A stretch of DNA of 64,000 nucleotides. Origin: Lophius americanus (Eukaryota > Chordata > Actinopteri > Lophiiformes > Lophiidae). How positions within the stretch are numbered: position 1 is the stretch's first letter; each line of letters starts with the position of its first letter. The stretch spans positions 1,365,001 to 1,429,000 of the forward strand of contig JBBDHG010000124.1 in assembly GCA_037951165.1 (NCBI GenBank). Direction: 5' to 3'. The notes under the pieces are model-generated. The model made no database searches. It worked only from the letters and a program-made list of their open reading frames with translations, and was not told where the DNA came from. A program made the position numbers and the translations under genes. Below are positions 1 through 10,984 of the stretch, one piece after another.

Positions 1-1194
1 ATAACCTATTTTTTCATTTTACAATTACATAAATTACCATGAATACTATAAACCATTAAGAAAACTGATAATAGAAAATATTCATGCATGAATATTAATT
101 AATTTTAATTAATTACAAACAAAGTGATTTATTCAATTAGTTTTTTTAATCGATAGAAAGCCCTTGTAAAAGTTCAACTAACTACCTACCAGATTTACCC
201 AAACACAGAGATAAATCTGGTTTTAAGGATCAGCTTTTCCTCCAAACTTATTGTGGCATTTATGATGGAAATGATGAGAATATAGATTTCAAAGTATTTT
301 GGCTGTGTTTTTTTTTTTTGGTTTCCACCAATAAGGCCTCTGATGTTTTATCTTCTTCATAAACCTTTTGGTAAATAGATCAGAACAAATGATTAATTGT
401 CTGTGCAAGATTGAATACTAAAACATTTTGAGAATTAGTTTGTTTTGACAATCAGACCATCAAACCTTCAGACCATCAAACCTTCCCTAAAGTTCTTTTG
501 GTTTGGGCTCTTATCAATTTGAGGCGATGTAATACATTGATCTAAAACCTTAAGAAACCCTTGAATCACACACCAGAACTTAAACACAATTTTTCTTCAT
601 TTTTAAATCTTTATTCACATACATTGAATAACTTGTGAACAAATGAAGTGATAATGATCAATGAAACCAGAACCACTGAGGGCTAGCTTCTAAAGTAAAC
701 CCAGTTTCAGAGTGAGGAATGGACATCACAGGTTCTGACCCAGCTGGTGTGAATTTGATCAGAACAACTCATAATGTGTCTCAGTAGTGGGTTTGACATT
801 TGACCTCCATTGTATTTAGTTATTTATTCTGTAAAACCATAAGCCAAAGTTTATATGACAAAAAACAAATATTACTTGTGCAGCATTGTGGTAACGTTTC
901 ATCGCTCACGATAGCCAGCTGTTCTGCGTGCTAATAAAAGCTAACAATTAATAATGCTAACAATGGATGATTATAAACATGAAGATAGTATCTGGGAATA
1001 TTTACTTTTTCCCCTCTTTGCTAAAGCTATAAAACAATAAATTTACATTTACATTTTCAGCCTTAATAACCTACTAAGCAGAAAATATTTAAATTTTGAG
1101 ATTTACACGAAAGTTTTCTAAAGAATTTGCATTTAGGTGTTTATAAAAAAAAACAAATAAAAAAATTCAACAAGCCGGTTTTGGTCCAGCTAAC
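1..1194. repeat. AT-rich left flank of receptor unit 1, duplicated at 41,094-42,258
   Basis: No gene is visible. The stretch is AT-rich and nearly identical to 41,094-42,258, with small indels; for example the phrase 'cagaccatcaaacctt' is doubled here near 457-485 but not in the other copy. It marks the outer part of the segmental duplication shared by units 1 and 3 and missing from unit 2. Confidence 0.85.
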
Positions 1195-1884
1195 CTAAAC
1201 TGTCACTGGAGGAGAGAGAGGAGTCACTGGAGGAGAGAGAGGAGTCACTGGAGGAGAGAGAGGAGTCACTGGAGGAGAGAGAGGAGTCACTGGAGGAGAG
1301 AGAGGAGTCACTGGAGGAGAGAGAGGATGCAATGGTGGTGTCACGGGAGGAGTAACTAGAGGTGTCACGGGAGAGGAGTCACGGGAGGAGTCGGGGGAGG
1401 GAATCGAGGGAAGGGGAGTCTCTGGCGCTGGGCAGCGCTGCCTCCTTTTGGGAACCAGTTTTACTGCAAGCCGGGTTCCTCGAAAAAAAGAGTCCCGATC
1501 GCCACTAACCACAGGAGCACTACCGGCTCCCTCAGGTGATGTTGGTGGTTGAGGGTTAGTGGGTAGGAGGCCAGCGGACTCCGGACCCCCAGCAGACAGA
1601 GGACTAGCCAGCCGTTGGCTAGAAAACACAAGGGCTGTAGCAGGAGAAGAACCAACAGGCCGGGACCAGGAACATGATGGCAGTTTGTCCAGGTTCTCCT
1701 CAATTAGCCACTCCAGCAGGAAATCCCTCAGCCAGGGTTGGGCAGAGACCTTCCGGCGAGCGATGCGGAGAGCGGCCTGTTGTACCTCCTCGTGAGGACT
1801 CTTCATCCACTCCACATGGATGCAGATCAGTGTGTAAGTCACATCATTAATTTCTACGTCCATCAACGCGTCCGCTGGGTCCAT
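1195..1884 (-). pseudogene. Gag-like proline-rich ORF of an LTR element remnant (copy 1)
   Basis: A 229-codon open frame starts at ATG 1884, 16 nt after the inner edge of an LTR-like sequence. Its first residues (MDPADA) recall the start of gag in several fish Ty3/Gypsy elements. The first ~75 residues could be a folded helical segment; the rest is low-complexity Ser/Pro, ending in six repeats of SPPVTPL. No zinc knuckle, protease or polymerase follows, so this is at best a truncated or non-autonomous element. The copy at 42,259-42,927 differs by some substitutions and one repeat fewer, and both stay open, so some coding constraint or recent duplication is possible. The LTR-element origin is inference. 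Confidence 0.5.
1203..1328. repeat. 21-bp minisatellite, six copies
   Basis: Six perfect or near-perfect copies of a 21-bp unit (gtcactggaggagagagagga) lie inside the gag-like ORF. Each encodes seven residues, so the copy number can change without breaking the frame. The duplicate at about 42,266-42,370 has five copies. Confidence 0.9.
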
Positions 1885-1900
1885 TCTGACCAGCTCGTTC

Positions 1901-2283
1901 TGTTAGGAACTTTCTTGGGGTTTAGCTTGGACCCAAACGCAGACAGAAGACGCGGCAGAGCAGGTGCAAAAATATTCATTATAAACAAAAGATCAGGAGG
2001 AAAAACAGGAACAAAAAAACATCAGGATTAACTTACGTCTAGTAACTTGGAGAAGGCTGGGACGCGTGATGACACGGGGGAACATCATACAACGAACTGG
2101 CACAGAAGGGAAGGTGAGGACAGACTATATACACTGACGTAACGAGACAATGAGACACAGCTGGAGGGGAAACACAGGTGAACACGATGACCAATCACAG
2201 GACAGACACAGAGGGAGAAAGGAACACTAGTGAAACACACACAAAGGCAACACAAATCAAAGTGACGGAACTTCCCCTAATAA
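1901..2283 (-). mobile_element. LTR-like sequence (copy 1)
   Basis: The block runs from TGTTAGGAAC on the plus strand to about CCCCTAATA, which resembles the short inverted TG..CA ends of an LTR. It lies immediately upstream of the gag-like ATG on the minus strand. The outer border is uncertain and no second LTR is seen. The copy at 42,944-43,326 is nearly identical. Confidence 0.4.
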
Positions 2284-3097
2284 TATATAAAAACAAAGGT
2301 TTGACTTTAGGAAAGGCCCCGTCAATGTTTATCCTGGTACTTATTTCCTTTTCTTCTTCATTTTCTTCTACACTGTAAAATAAAAATCAATACAATAATA
2401 ACAATAGCTGTTGTTGCCAGAATTTTACCGTACAAAATACAGTCATCATGTACGACACAGTACGGTAAATAACTATAATATCAAAAATAATGTAAATCTT
2501 ATTATGACACCATAATTAATTATCTAAAATAACAGTAAATTATATGAATCTAGACTTTTAATCTAGAAATCAACATCAAAACACAAACATTTACAGTATT
2601 TTTTGTATCTTCAGTTAGTCGATATTATGGGTTGCTGTTGCTCGATGGTTAAATATTTATTTATGTTTTCATTCCAGTAAAATCTGTTATTTATACAGAA
2701 TAATACTTATAATACTGTTTACTACAGGGAGACTGATTTCAAATTTATCGTCTTTAACTGTTGATATTTGACACCTTTTTTTTTTGGTAGTTCCTACTGA
2801 CAATTTTTACAGTTTAAGTTTAAAAAAATGTTGCAATACTGTAATTATATGTGATTAACTATATAACTGTAAACTTGAATATGTATAAAAATATACAGTA
2901 ATGTTTTTTACACGGTGATCATAATTTTTTAGGGTAAATTCTAACAACCGCAGCTGCAGGTATTTTAATGTAAATGGAAGGATTACACACGAAGAAAAAC
3001 ATAGTTCTGAATCTAATATTCCAGTCATTCCAACAGATACCCTACATTTTACACACGGATCCTTTAGGGTTTCATGGCACCTCTATTAGGACCTGCA
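2284..3097. repeat. AT-rich, CTGTA/TACAG-rich spacer (possible MITE)
   Basis: No coding potential is visible. The sequence has repeated palindromic bits such as ttaccgtac and tacggtaa. A possible terminal pair, CACTGTAAAA near 2370 and TTTTTACACGGTG near 2905, would suggest a small non-autonomous DNA element, but no clean target duplication could be seen. It is repeated at about 43,327-44,157. Confidence 0.4.
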
Positions 3098-3134
3098 TCA
3101 GTTTAAGGAGATGGGCCTGTGGTTTCTTTTTTCT
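3098..3134 (-). pseudogene. Unit 1 short cytoplasmic tail exon
   Basis: After the acceptor CACCAG the frame reads R-EKRNHRPISLN and stops at TGA (3100-3098). There is no tyrosine and no ITIM. It is clearly related to the tail exon of unit 2 at 22,842-22,785 but diverged by small indels; shifting to the unit 2 register also gives an early stop. Confidence 0.65.
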
Positions 3135-3213
3135 CTGGTGGATGAAATGAAAGACTTACATTAGGTGTTGAGGAGGAGTCATACGGTCTGTAGCACAGAA
3201 ATGTGTTGCTCAC

Positions 3214-3562
3214 CTCATCCAGAGGAAGGCAGCCAGAGCTAAAAGGATCAGCGGGAGAGAAGCTCGGAATCCAAAAATCACTGCCAGTACTAGTTCATCA
3301 CGTTGGACAGTCAGAGTTTCTTCACCTGACATGATCTCGTTGCTGCCAGCTGTGACAGAACAGGAGTAATTTCCTGCATGCTGACTGCTCACTGGGTCTA
3401 TCGTCAGGTGTTTGAGTTGGTTCTCTGGCAGGGTCAGAGGTCGACCGTTCAGGCTCCAGATGTAGCTTGTGTTGTCAGTCAGAGGACAGCTGGTGGAGCA
3501 GGTCAGTGTGACTCTCTCACTCTCATTCACCTATGCAGACGGAGTGAACCTCACCTTCAGGC
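3214..3562 (-). pseudogene. Unit 1 D5 plus transmembrane exon with nonsense codon
   Basis: 349 nt, acceptor TTTCAG, donor GTGAGC. It encodes a C2-type domain (RVTLTCSTSCPL ... YIWSLNG ... HAGNYSCSV), then a hydrophobic segment with an internal Arg (FGFRASLPLILLALAAFL). Codon 3533-3531 is TAG, where units 2 and 3 have GAG. Confidence 0.8.
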
Positions 3563-3850
3563 CTGAAAGATGGTTAAATGGTTGGTCAGGAAACAGTCAT
3601 ACAGACGACTGAAGCTGCATTAATGAGGTGATGATCGCCTCTAAGCTTGAAGAAACCCTAATGTCAGCTGTTCTGAGGAGATGCAAACCCTGGCCTTCTC
3701 ATATCTTCATGGTGTGACTCATCTAGTTTTCATAACTCTAGTTTTCATAACTCTGTACATCAACCTTGTTCTTTAAATCAGCACCAGTAAACTTTTTCTC
3801 TCTTCCTCAAGCATCCTCTCACTTTACAAGATCATGTAGAACAATCTTGT

Positions 3851-4344
3851 TTAATAATCTTTCTCTCCAAGGCACCTCCATTCTCCTCCAACTCTGTTCC
3901 ACGCCAATCGGTACAAGTTCTTCCTCCTGAGTGTCCAAACTAGTAAATAAATGAATTTCTCAAGAATTTGAGAAACAACCAAAGTGACCGCAGGACTGCC
4001 TTTTACTAGGTGTTCAGGGTATTCCTCGACTTCATGGTATTCCAAGATTTCAGGGTATCCCCAGAGTCTGAATACGTATTGTCCTGAGTCATTCTTCTTC
4101 AGGTTATGGATTCTCAAAATGTGGTGTTTATTCATGATGTCCAAATACTGAACTTGACCTCCAGGTTGGAGAACTTCTTTAATTTTCATCATGTTGATCC
4201 TCCTTATCTTATACCATGATTTAGATCTAGGTGGGTCATTGCTGGGAAAAGTATATTCACTGGAAATGTCAACCGTGGAACCTTGCAGAGCACAAATCCT
4301 CCTGCTGACGTAATTCACGCTCCAGCAGTTCTTACCATCAGAAC
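3851..4344 (-). pseudogene. Unit 1 D4, V-like domain exon without a splice donor
   Basis: The acceptor ATTTCAG precedes 4344. The exon encodes the NCWSVNYV...GSTVDIS...NDSGQYVFRLWG V-like domain. In units 2 and 3 it ends VVTG with donor GTAATT. Here the matching sequence around 3972 is deleted, and the frame runs on for ~40 unrelated residues to a stop at 3851. An insertion (EVEEYPE) near the G-strand also differs from the other copies. Confidence 0.7.
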
Positions 4345-4490
4345 CTGAAATACAGATGAAGGACACATTTATAAAGAAGGACGCTGACACTTGAAGATTG
4401 AAACGCATTGACAGAATACATAAAAATAGGTTTTTGAGTCCTTGCAAAATGGAAAATGAACATTTGAAAAGATTAAAAAATAAATTCACC

Positions 4491-4530
4491 GATTAGCCAG
4501 AACATTATAACCACTGACAGATGAACTCAG
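4491..4530. repeat. Terminal piece of a dispersed non-autonomous element
   Basis: The phrase ttagccagaacattataacc matches the end of the element described at 49,543-50,008 (aatcagcc..aacattaa..ccac). The same piece occurs at 24,388-24,415 in unit 2. Only the end is present. Confidence 0.4.
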
Positions 4531-4942
4531 AAGCAGGAATAATGTAAAAGCAGGAGGAAATGAGGATGATGATATGAAGGATGATATAGTGCAGTTTTAT
4601 GGCAAATGTCTGGTTTGTTTATATTTGTGAATACATTAATTGTTGTGTGTTAAAGTGTCTTTTAGTGGTTAATGTTGGTCAGAGCTGGAGGTTTGTTCAC
4701 CCCTTAAAATCCACTTAAGTGTGGGATTGTAACGTGGACATTTTCTATGTTCTGGAGTGCATTAGGGGAAAAAAACATAAAGAAAGGAAGTCATGACACA
4801 GATCTTACTTCAGGGTTCCTGCATCAAACTGTTCAGTCTTTCTGTTTACATGATGCTTCAACCTTATTCAGTTGATCGTATGACTTATTACTTTTAGTGC
4901 TTTTAGTTTCATGATACCAATATTCCACAAGTTTGTACTCAC

Positions 4943-5143
4943 AGACTTCAGCTGATATCTGGTCTTTCACAGCACAGGAGACGCTTCTATGAGAGGGGTG
5001 GGAAATTAAAACCTTCTTTGTGTGATTGTATTTGAATCCATCGATGTACCACATGTAAGTTGTTTGGGAGTGAATTATAGGACAGCTGGTCTGACAGGTC
5101 CACATGATCTTGTTCTCTCTGTTGGTCCTTTCAATGTATACTT
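4943..5143 (-). pseudogene. Unit 1 D3, short Ig-like domain exon
   Basis: 201 nt, acceptor TGACAG, donor GTGAGT, phase 1-1. The Ig signature is WTCQTSCP ... YMWYIDG ... SVSCAVKD. At about 67 residues it is shorter than a usual Ig domain, like D2. Confidence 0.75.
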
Positions 5144-5288
5144 CTGTCAGGAGACAATAAATATATGATTGATGAGTTTATGGTCCTACTAAGAAGAAAG
5201 GAGTGGGATGAGTGATCATATCAGAGAGTGTGAAGTTTTCTTGTGTGTCTGTTATCAGTCAGAGAAAAGGAACATCGTTGGTGGTTCT

Positions 5289-5395
5289 GTATGTATGTGT
5301 TGTGTATGTGTGTGTATTGTGTATGTGTGTGTGTTGTGTATGTGTGTGTGTTGTGTATGTGTGTGTGTTGTGTATGTGTGTGTGTTGTGTATGTA
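5289..5395. repeat. (GT)n-rich minisatellite, unit 1
   Basis: Imperfect repeats of about 18 bp (tgtgttgtgtatgtgtgtg). The equivalents at 25,186-25,284 and 46,230-46,293 differ in copy number. Open frames through it on either strand are artefacts of the repeat. Confidence 0.9.
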
Positions 5396-6392
5396 AGTAT
5401 TACGAAATCCTATAAAAATACAGACACAAAGGAATAAAGAAAACAAACTTAATTTGAATCCGTGTTTAAAATTGAGCAAATATGAATTAGAAAAATATCA
5501 CTGCTGAAATAAATTAGGGGAACACTTATATCACACATTGGATCTCAATGAACAAAAATGGATATAGTTTGATTCTTTGCGATCAAAACGATGTAAGAAT
5601 ACTGAATGGAAACTAAAATCATTAACCTTAATCATCATTATCATCATTCTGGCCCACCACAACCCAGCGTCAACCCATAGGGTCCGATAAAGGGGATTCA
5701 GTAGTTCACTCATCTCGCCCCCAAACAATCTCCATGTTGGAAATATTTGCGGGGAGTGATGAGTTCAGAGCCTAAACCCCAAACTCAAACTATACTGTTA
5801 TAATATTAATAATAATATTAATATTAAGTACTTTGAAGGAGAGTTTTCAGACTGAACTGGAGAAAAATCTGTCAGGAAGGATGAGGAGAGAGAAATGGTC
5901 GACGGTCACCACCTGCAGAACCAGAACCTTTTTGGGGATTCCCCTGTTGTTTCCTCTCCTGTCCACATGTTGTCACTTTCATGAGCACCAAAGTAACTGA
6001 AACTGATTTACAATTACTTTCATCCTAACTGGACTGATCCATATCCCTGAAGTTTTTACTGACTTGGTGTTAAACTGTGATGATTAAGTGTTCCCCAAAC
6101 TTTTTTGGGCAGGGTAATTGATCCCCCTTGTTCATGGGGTATGATGTGTGTGTGTGTGTGTATTTTGAATGTTGGATGGACTTAACCTCTGGGATGTGTG
6201 ATGGAGCAGGGTTCAGCCACCGATGACTGGATAGAAGAACACATTCTCCCTTTAGTGTAGGTCACAGTGAAGCAGGTTGATGAGAAAGAATCTGGATAAT
6301 GAAAAATTCATTATTTTCCTCCATCTTCAGTTCCAGTTTTAAAAGGTTAAGCGTTTTTGTATTATTGTAATAATCTACATGGTTTCACTGAC

Positions 6393-6626
6393 CCACTGAG
6401 ACTTCAGGCGTTCTGAGATCCTCGTAGCCTTTGACAGCACAGGAGTATCTGACTGCTTCATCACCATTGACCAGCTCCTGGTACCAGTGAGACCAGTCCT
6501 CATAGAGGAACTCTCCGTTCTTGTACCACTTGTAGACTACAGGGGTTTCAGGCAGAGGACAGCTGTTGCTACACATCAGTGTTACTGTCTGTCCCTTTGA
6601 GGAGGGGATCACCTTCACCTGCAGGT
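6393..6626 (-). pseudogene. Unit 1 D2, Ig domain exon
   Basis: 234 nt, phase 1-1, acceptor CCCAG and donor GTCAGT. It encodes VTLMCSNSCPL, a YKWYKNG core and an AVRYSCAVKG F-strand: a compact C2-like domain with an extra Cys next to the B-strand Cys. The whole equivalent exon is open in unit 3; unit 2 keeps only a stump. Confidence 0.8.
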
Positions 6627-7074
6627 CTGGGATGACGGTGAAGTTGAATAAGAACCAACCCACTGACTGAATTTTGAGGTTTCAGGATCCAAGATGATTC
6701 TTCAGGCTTAACTGTCTGATGGGGAGTCAGGTTTAAGTTCAAATGTTGATCCAGTAAGTAAACAACTCAATTGTGTCTCATAGGACCCAGCGACCCATAA
6801 TGCTGCAGGGAGATAGACCGTAAACACATGGAGTACAGGGAGATCCATTATCCACCATGTAACAGGTGATGTCAACTATTTTTTGCCACATTAAAACATT
6901 GTTTTGAATGCAGCGCTGTAGCATTAGTCACATAAGGTGATCCCTAGGATCCTTTCCAGAATAAGTGTGGTGTTTTAAAAATACCCAACCCAAATTGTAT
7001 ATTGGCCTGTAACTTCAGTTAGATTGGACATTCAATGTTTACATTGTTTTGATTAACGAGTCAGCTGATTCCCA

Positions 7075-7520
7075 GCTTAACCGACGGTCATGTGACACAC
7101 CGGTATTTGAAACTCCCCGTTAGTGGCGGTTAAGCTGGCTGTCGCAACATGGACCAGGGTGAGCGTGGGGAGGCTACGGGGGACCCATGTCTCTGAGGTT
7201 AGAGTGGACTGCGAGGACTAAGCCGGAGTTCGGGGACTTTACCGAGACGCCACAGACACCGGAGTAGTGATCCAATCCGCCAGGGACAGAGTTGGCGTAC
7301 TCCGGTGAGTAAAAACCTTTTTTTATTATCGTTTCATATGCGCCAGCGCGTGGACTGGTGAGCGCTGATCTGATTGTTCTGGACGGATACGGTGGACACT
7401 ATAGCTGGGTTATCAAATCTACCATCACGGTACATGGAACTGATTTGGGCTGGAATTGTTGCGGCTCTTCCACGTCATCCGCTTTGTGCAGGGACACCAT
7501 CAGGACCATTAAGAGCACAG
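7075..7520. other. CpG-richer block inside the D1-D2 intron, unit 1
   Basis: A GC- and CpG-richer island in an AT-rich intron. It contains ATGGACCAG followed by GTGAGC (7149 on) and, further on, CTCCG followed by GTGAGT (about 7300-7310), so it looks like one or two plus-strand exon ends. No open frame longer than ~80 codons supports a protein. It is repeated at 26,215-26,670 and, cut short by the unit 3 deletion, at 48,055-48,162. Its nature is unknown. Confidence 0.4.
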
Positions 7521-8067
7521 GTGCTTACTTAACTTAGACGAGTTATCATTTGTTTAGTGGGATTTTCTGTTCACATTATTGTGGCTATTTCTGGTATGCA
7601 TATTGATCCTAAAATGGTGGTTTCTGATTAATTAAATGATTCCTTGGTTATGTTCCCTCAAGCTTGATGTTTTTTAAAGAGGATCATGAATATCCCATTT
7701 TTTTGGTAATTATCTCACATTCAAATAATGTGCTGACTGTTACAGCGCTTAGAAGATGTCACTTTAGATGCAGATGATCCTGTGTTGTACATTGAAGTAT
7801 CTTGTGAAACTCTGTGTGCTTTCTAAAGTCACACACTGGAGCGGAGTATTTCCTCCATTGTTTTGTTCAGTGTAAACAAACAAAGGTATCTTAGAGATCT
7901 GTCACTATTACGTGATTTGAGAAAGATGAGTTGGACTGGAGGAAGCCTCGTGGATGAGAGGTGAAACATCTCCCAACATTAAAAGAAGTCCAGCTGCTTC
8001 TGATTCAACCTCTGAGGGATAAACTGATTACATTCTATTACTGGTTCATTACTGACAGCAGCTTTAC

Positions 8068-8358
8068 CTGTAACACGGAGACGGATTATGTTTCTCCAGC
8101 AGAGGTCTGTAGTGTTAGAATTGCAGCAATAGTTATTTTCATCACCCTCTCGCACATCTCTGATTGTAAGCGTTGGATGATTCTCTCCAGACATGTTCCA
8201 CGTTCGACGATTTCCATCAGCAGGTAATCTATCCAGACGATAATTATATCCATCCCAGGATAAAGTGAACCATTCCACGCTTGAAGAGTTATGTTTAGGT
8301 GAGCAGGGCAGATCCACGGTTGATCCTTTTAAGACACAAATTTCTCTCCCCAGAATAC
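8068..8358 (-). pseudogene. Unit 1 D1, V-like Ig domain exon
   Basis: 291 nt, acceptor TTCAAG, donor GTAAAG, phase 1-1. The B-strand (VDLPC), core Trp (VEWF) and F-strand (GDENNYCC) Ig signatures are present. There are several N-glycosylation motifs (NSS, NMS). It continues the leader in frame. Confidence 0.8.
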
Positions 8359-8837
8359 CTTGAAGAGAAAGTTTCATAGTAAACAAGTTCACAGATTTGT
8401 ACTATTACATGCTGCAATGCAGCGTGATTCAACCCTAGGAGACCCTCAGAGGGAGACTTTGGGGTACTGCAGGGGATGTGAGAGATTTTAAATGATAGAA
8501 GAGTTTGTAAAACATCAGTGATATAGAAGCATAATTTATTCACTTAATATAAATGTATGTTATTCTGTATTAACAAGAAACTTCTGCTGTATTTGTCAGA
8601 ATGAATGAAGTATCTGTATTTTCAGCATTGTCCAACTGTCATTAAGTCAAAATGTAATAACCATAGTGCTGAATTTTATATTTGGGTAAAGACATTATTT
8701 CCTTCCTAAAAGTCTTTACATGTTCAGGTGTTATAAATAAATAATTAAAGGGGGAGTTACTGAAAATAGTTTGAGAACAACTGATTTATTTAAACTAAAT
8801 GCTATGAGGAAAATTTTAAATCGAAATTTCCTTTACA

Positions 8838-9370
8838 CTGTCAAAAATGGCTGTGAAAATCCACAGTAATTGAATGTGATCATACAAAAAATGGACTGTA
8901 CTTAGTGTACAGCAGAAAACTGTATTCAGTCATAGGTTACTGTGATTACTGAGAAAATCACAGTAAGAAGTCACTACTGTAGAAGATCACAGTCAACAAT
9001 TATGCACTGTTAGCAATAACACTAAGTGTTCTCATGATGTAGAAAATCACAGTAGTCAATAATATACTGTGAAAAATGACCGGATATGATCTGTATCTGG
9101 AATGATCTGGAAATATTAAATATTCACAACGAAGGGAAGATATTAACAGTAAATTATCACATACTGTAGAAAATAACATAACTTGTAATAGACTTTAGCT
9201 ATTTACAGTAAACTAGCATATAATGGAAAAATAATAACCAATAACATACTGTAAAGAACAATATTGTAGAGAATTACAGTTACCAACTATGTACTGTAGG
9301 GAATTACATTAAACAAGGATATATTGTAGAGAATTATAGTAACTACTAATATATTATAGAGCCTAATTTT
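8838..9370. repeat. Degenerate palindromic CTGTA/TACAG repeat tract, unit 1
   Basis: About 500 bp of loosely periodic phrases such as actgtagaaaatcacagta and tactgtagagaattacagta, spaced roughly every 35-45 bp. It begins with cactgtcaaaaatggctgtg, which resembles a hAT-like MITE end. It is repeated at 27,795-28,245 and 48,325-48,870. Confidence 0.6.
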
Positions 9371-10060
9371 TATTTCTGTCCCAAAATAAAGGACTTTTGA
9401 TTTCATTTTACTTTTGTTCTTGAATTATACATTCACGAAACCTTTCAGCCACACAGTGAAGCGTTTCTAGCTCCACCCCACATGGAGCTCAGCCAATCAC
9501 AGCGAGACATTTGAGGCCAGGAAGGCGGTGCGTCCTTCAGAACTTCTTGGAAGGGAAAAAAAGTTTCACCTGGGTCCGTGTATGATTCAGTATTTATTTC
9601 TTAGTTTCAAAAAAGAATATTGTGAAACAAACAGCGGGTGGTAATTAGATTTTTTGTTCTGAGATACAAGAATGAAAATTATAAAAAAATTTACTTTCAA
9701 GATCATAAAGGTACTAACAAAATTTGAAAGATTTAATTTTCATTTTTATTTTCATTTTCTCATTTGATAATGGAAACATAAAACCACCAGGTGACAGACA
9801 CAGATAAATTGTTAGTTTTTTAGTTTTCTGAGAGCGGATGTGGTGGTTTATGAGGGAAGGACAGTGACGCATTGAGCGCTGTCAATCATCTCTTTATTTT
9901 TACAGCAGTGGTTTATTTAAAAACATGTAGAAGTTAGGACTGGATTCTAAGTTCTTCTTTCTGGTCTTCTCTACAACTCTTTGTAAGGTCTTTACTCCTA
10001 ATATGAAATTAATCAGAAAACCTGAAACTGAGGATTGAACTGCTGACACACACACACACA
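9371..10060. other. Intron 1 sequence with a conserved CCAAT block, no exon seen
   Basis: No coding exon is visible. A conserved block around 9,465-9,535 (tggagctcagccaatcacag) has an inverted-CCAAT-like ccaatca and recurs at 28,350-28,420 and 48,940-49,010. It could be regulatory or simply part of the duplicated intron. Confidence 0.35.
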
Positions 10061-10063
10061 ATC

Positions 10064-10113
10064 AGCCATAACATTAAGACCACTTAGTGGTTCTATTGTT
10101 ATGGTTGATTTTT
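10064..10113. repeat. Imperfect ~24-bp hairpin at a transposon end, unit 1
   Basis: AATCAGCCATAACATTAAGA is followed after a short loop by its imperfect complement tggttctattgttatggttgatt. It matches the left end of the 466-bp element at 49,543-50,008. Only the left half of that element is present here and in unit 2 (about 28,872-28,985). Confidence 0.5.
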
Positions 10114-10504
10114 GTATATTCTACACAAACTGATGCCATTCTCCAGATGTGCGCACGTGTCCCATAATAACTGATCCATTTTGCTGCAGTCCGTCATATC
10201 AGAATGATGATTTATGTTCTGGTGTGTCTGCAGACTGACAGCAGCTACCGACACTCCAACTATATTTTCACGGATGTGTTCCTGATTACTAAGTTAAAAC
10301 ACTCTTAATTTATCACATAAAAATGTGAACATCTTTGGAGGAGTGGCTGTTTCCTTCGACTGTAATTTAAATAAATTAAATCCCCGACTTTCTGTTTTTA
10401 AATTAATTTAGTATTTCATACAACTTGTCTTGACAGTAACGGTTCTGTAAAAAAGTCATTTAATCTCTTTTCTTCTAGTTGACAGGAAAAAGAATCAATC
10501 ATAC

Positions 10505-10559
10505 CTGAGACGCAGAGAATGAAAGCCATAAAAAGTGATTCAGCTTCTTCCAAAAACAT
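10505..10559 (-). pseudogene. Unit 1 exon 1: signal peptide
   Basis: ATG at 10559 starts MFLEEAESLFMAFILCVS, a short hydrophobic leader, and is followed by the donor GTATGA. The exon is 55 nt and ends in phase 1. It is the same length in units 2 and 3. Confidence 0.75.
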
Positions 10560-10984
10560 GGCTGCTCAAGTCCTCAATGACTCTCTGATCAGAAGGTGGA
10601 ACGGGTTTTGTTGTAGTTTAAAGGTTGGTGCTGAAAACGATGAAGAACTGTAAGTCAGGGTAAAACTGAACAGCAGTTCTCTTTTACAAAGGGAAAACTT
10701 TAGAGGCAGGAGGAAATCGTTTCACAGAAGACACACTTCAGAAGCCAAACTTTCTTCGTCTTTTTTATTCCTATTTTCAGTCAAGACACCAGCAAAATAA
10801 AAATAAATATTTAACGCAAAAACTCGAATAGTGTGACTTATTTTTTCTCCTCACTTTTATGGTGATGTGTTTGTTTCATTTTCATTAACTCGCCAGTTAA
10901 TGAAAACCTGCCACCTGATAAAACGGGAATATAACTGGAGGTTTAATCATAAATGATGTAAGTGATAATTTTTCTGTTTTTGTA

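Larger units (their letters stand above)
3098..10559 (-). pseudogene. Receptor unit 1: five-Ig-domain CD22-like membrane receptor, probably disabled
   Basis: This copy keeps every exon of the presumed ancestral receptor: signal peptide 10559-10505, D1 8358-8068, D2 6626-6393, D3 5143-4943, D4 from 4344, D5 plus transmembrane 3562-3214, and tail 3134-3098. Each Ig exon starts and ends in phase 1. Two lesions are visible. A TAG replaces the GAG found in units 2 and 3 near the start of D5 (3533-3531). About 90 bp around 3972 are missing relative to unit 2, including the D4 donor site. The tail exon ends after about 12 residues without any tyrosine motif. The Ig sequences look like teleost CD22-like/sialoadhesin-like proteins (inference). 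Skipping D4 and D5 would remove the membrane anchor, so a working surface receptor is unlikely. Confidence 0.75.

Noticed and set aside
1738..2031. Plus-strand 97-codon frame opposite the gag-like ORF
   Set aside because: Shadow of the minus-strand ORF and LTR; the residues show no pattern of their own.
3378..3566. Plus-strand 62-codon frame repeated at 23,092 and 44,438
   Set aside because: Antisense shadow of the D5 exon; it is conserved because the exon is conserved.
5208..5479. Several overlapping frames of Cys/Val or His/Thr repeats
   Set aside because: They are translations of a (GT)n-type minisatellite; the same happens at 25,104-25,426 and 46,152-46,442.
7961..8227. Plus-strand 88-codon frame
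   Set aside because: Antisense of the D1 exon of receptor unit 1.
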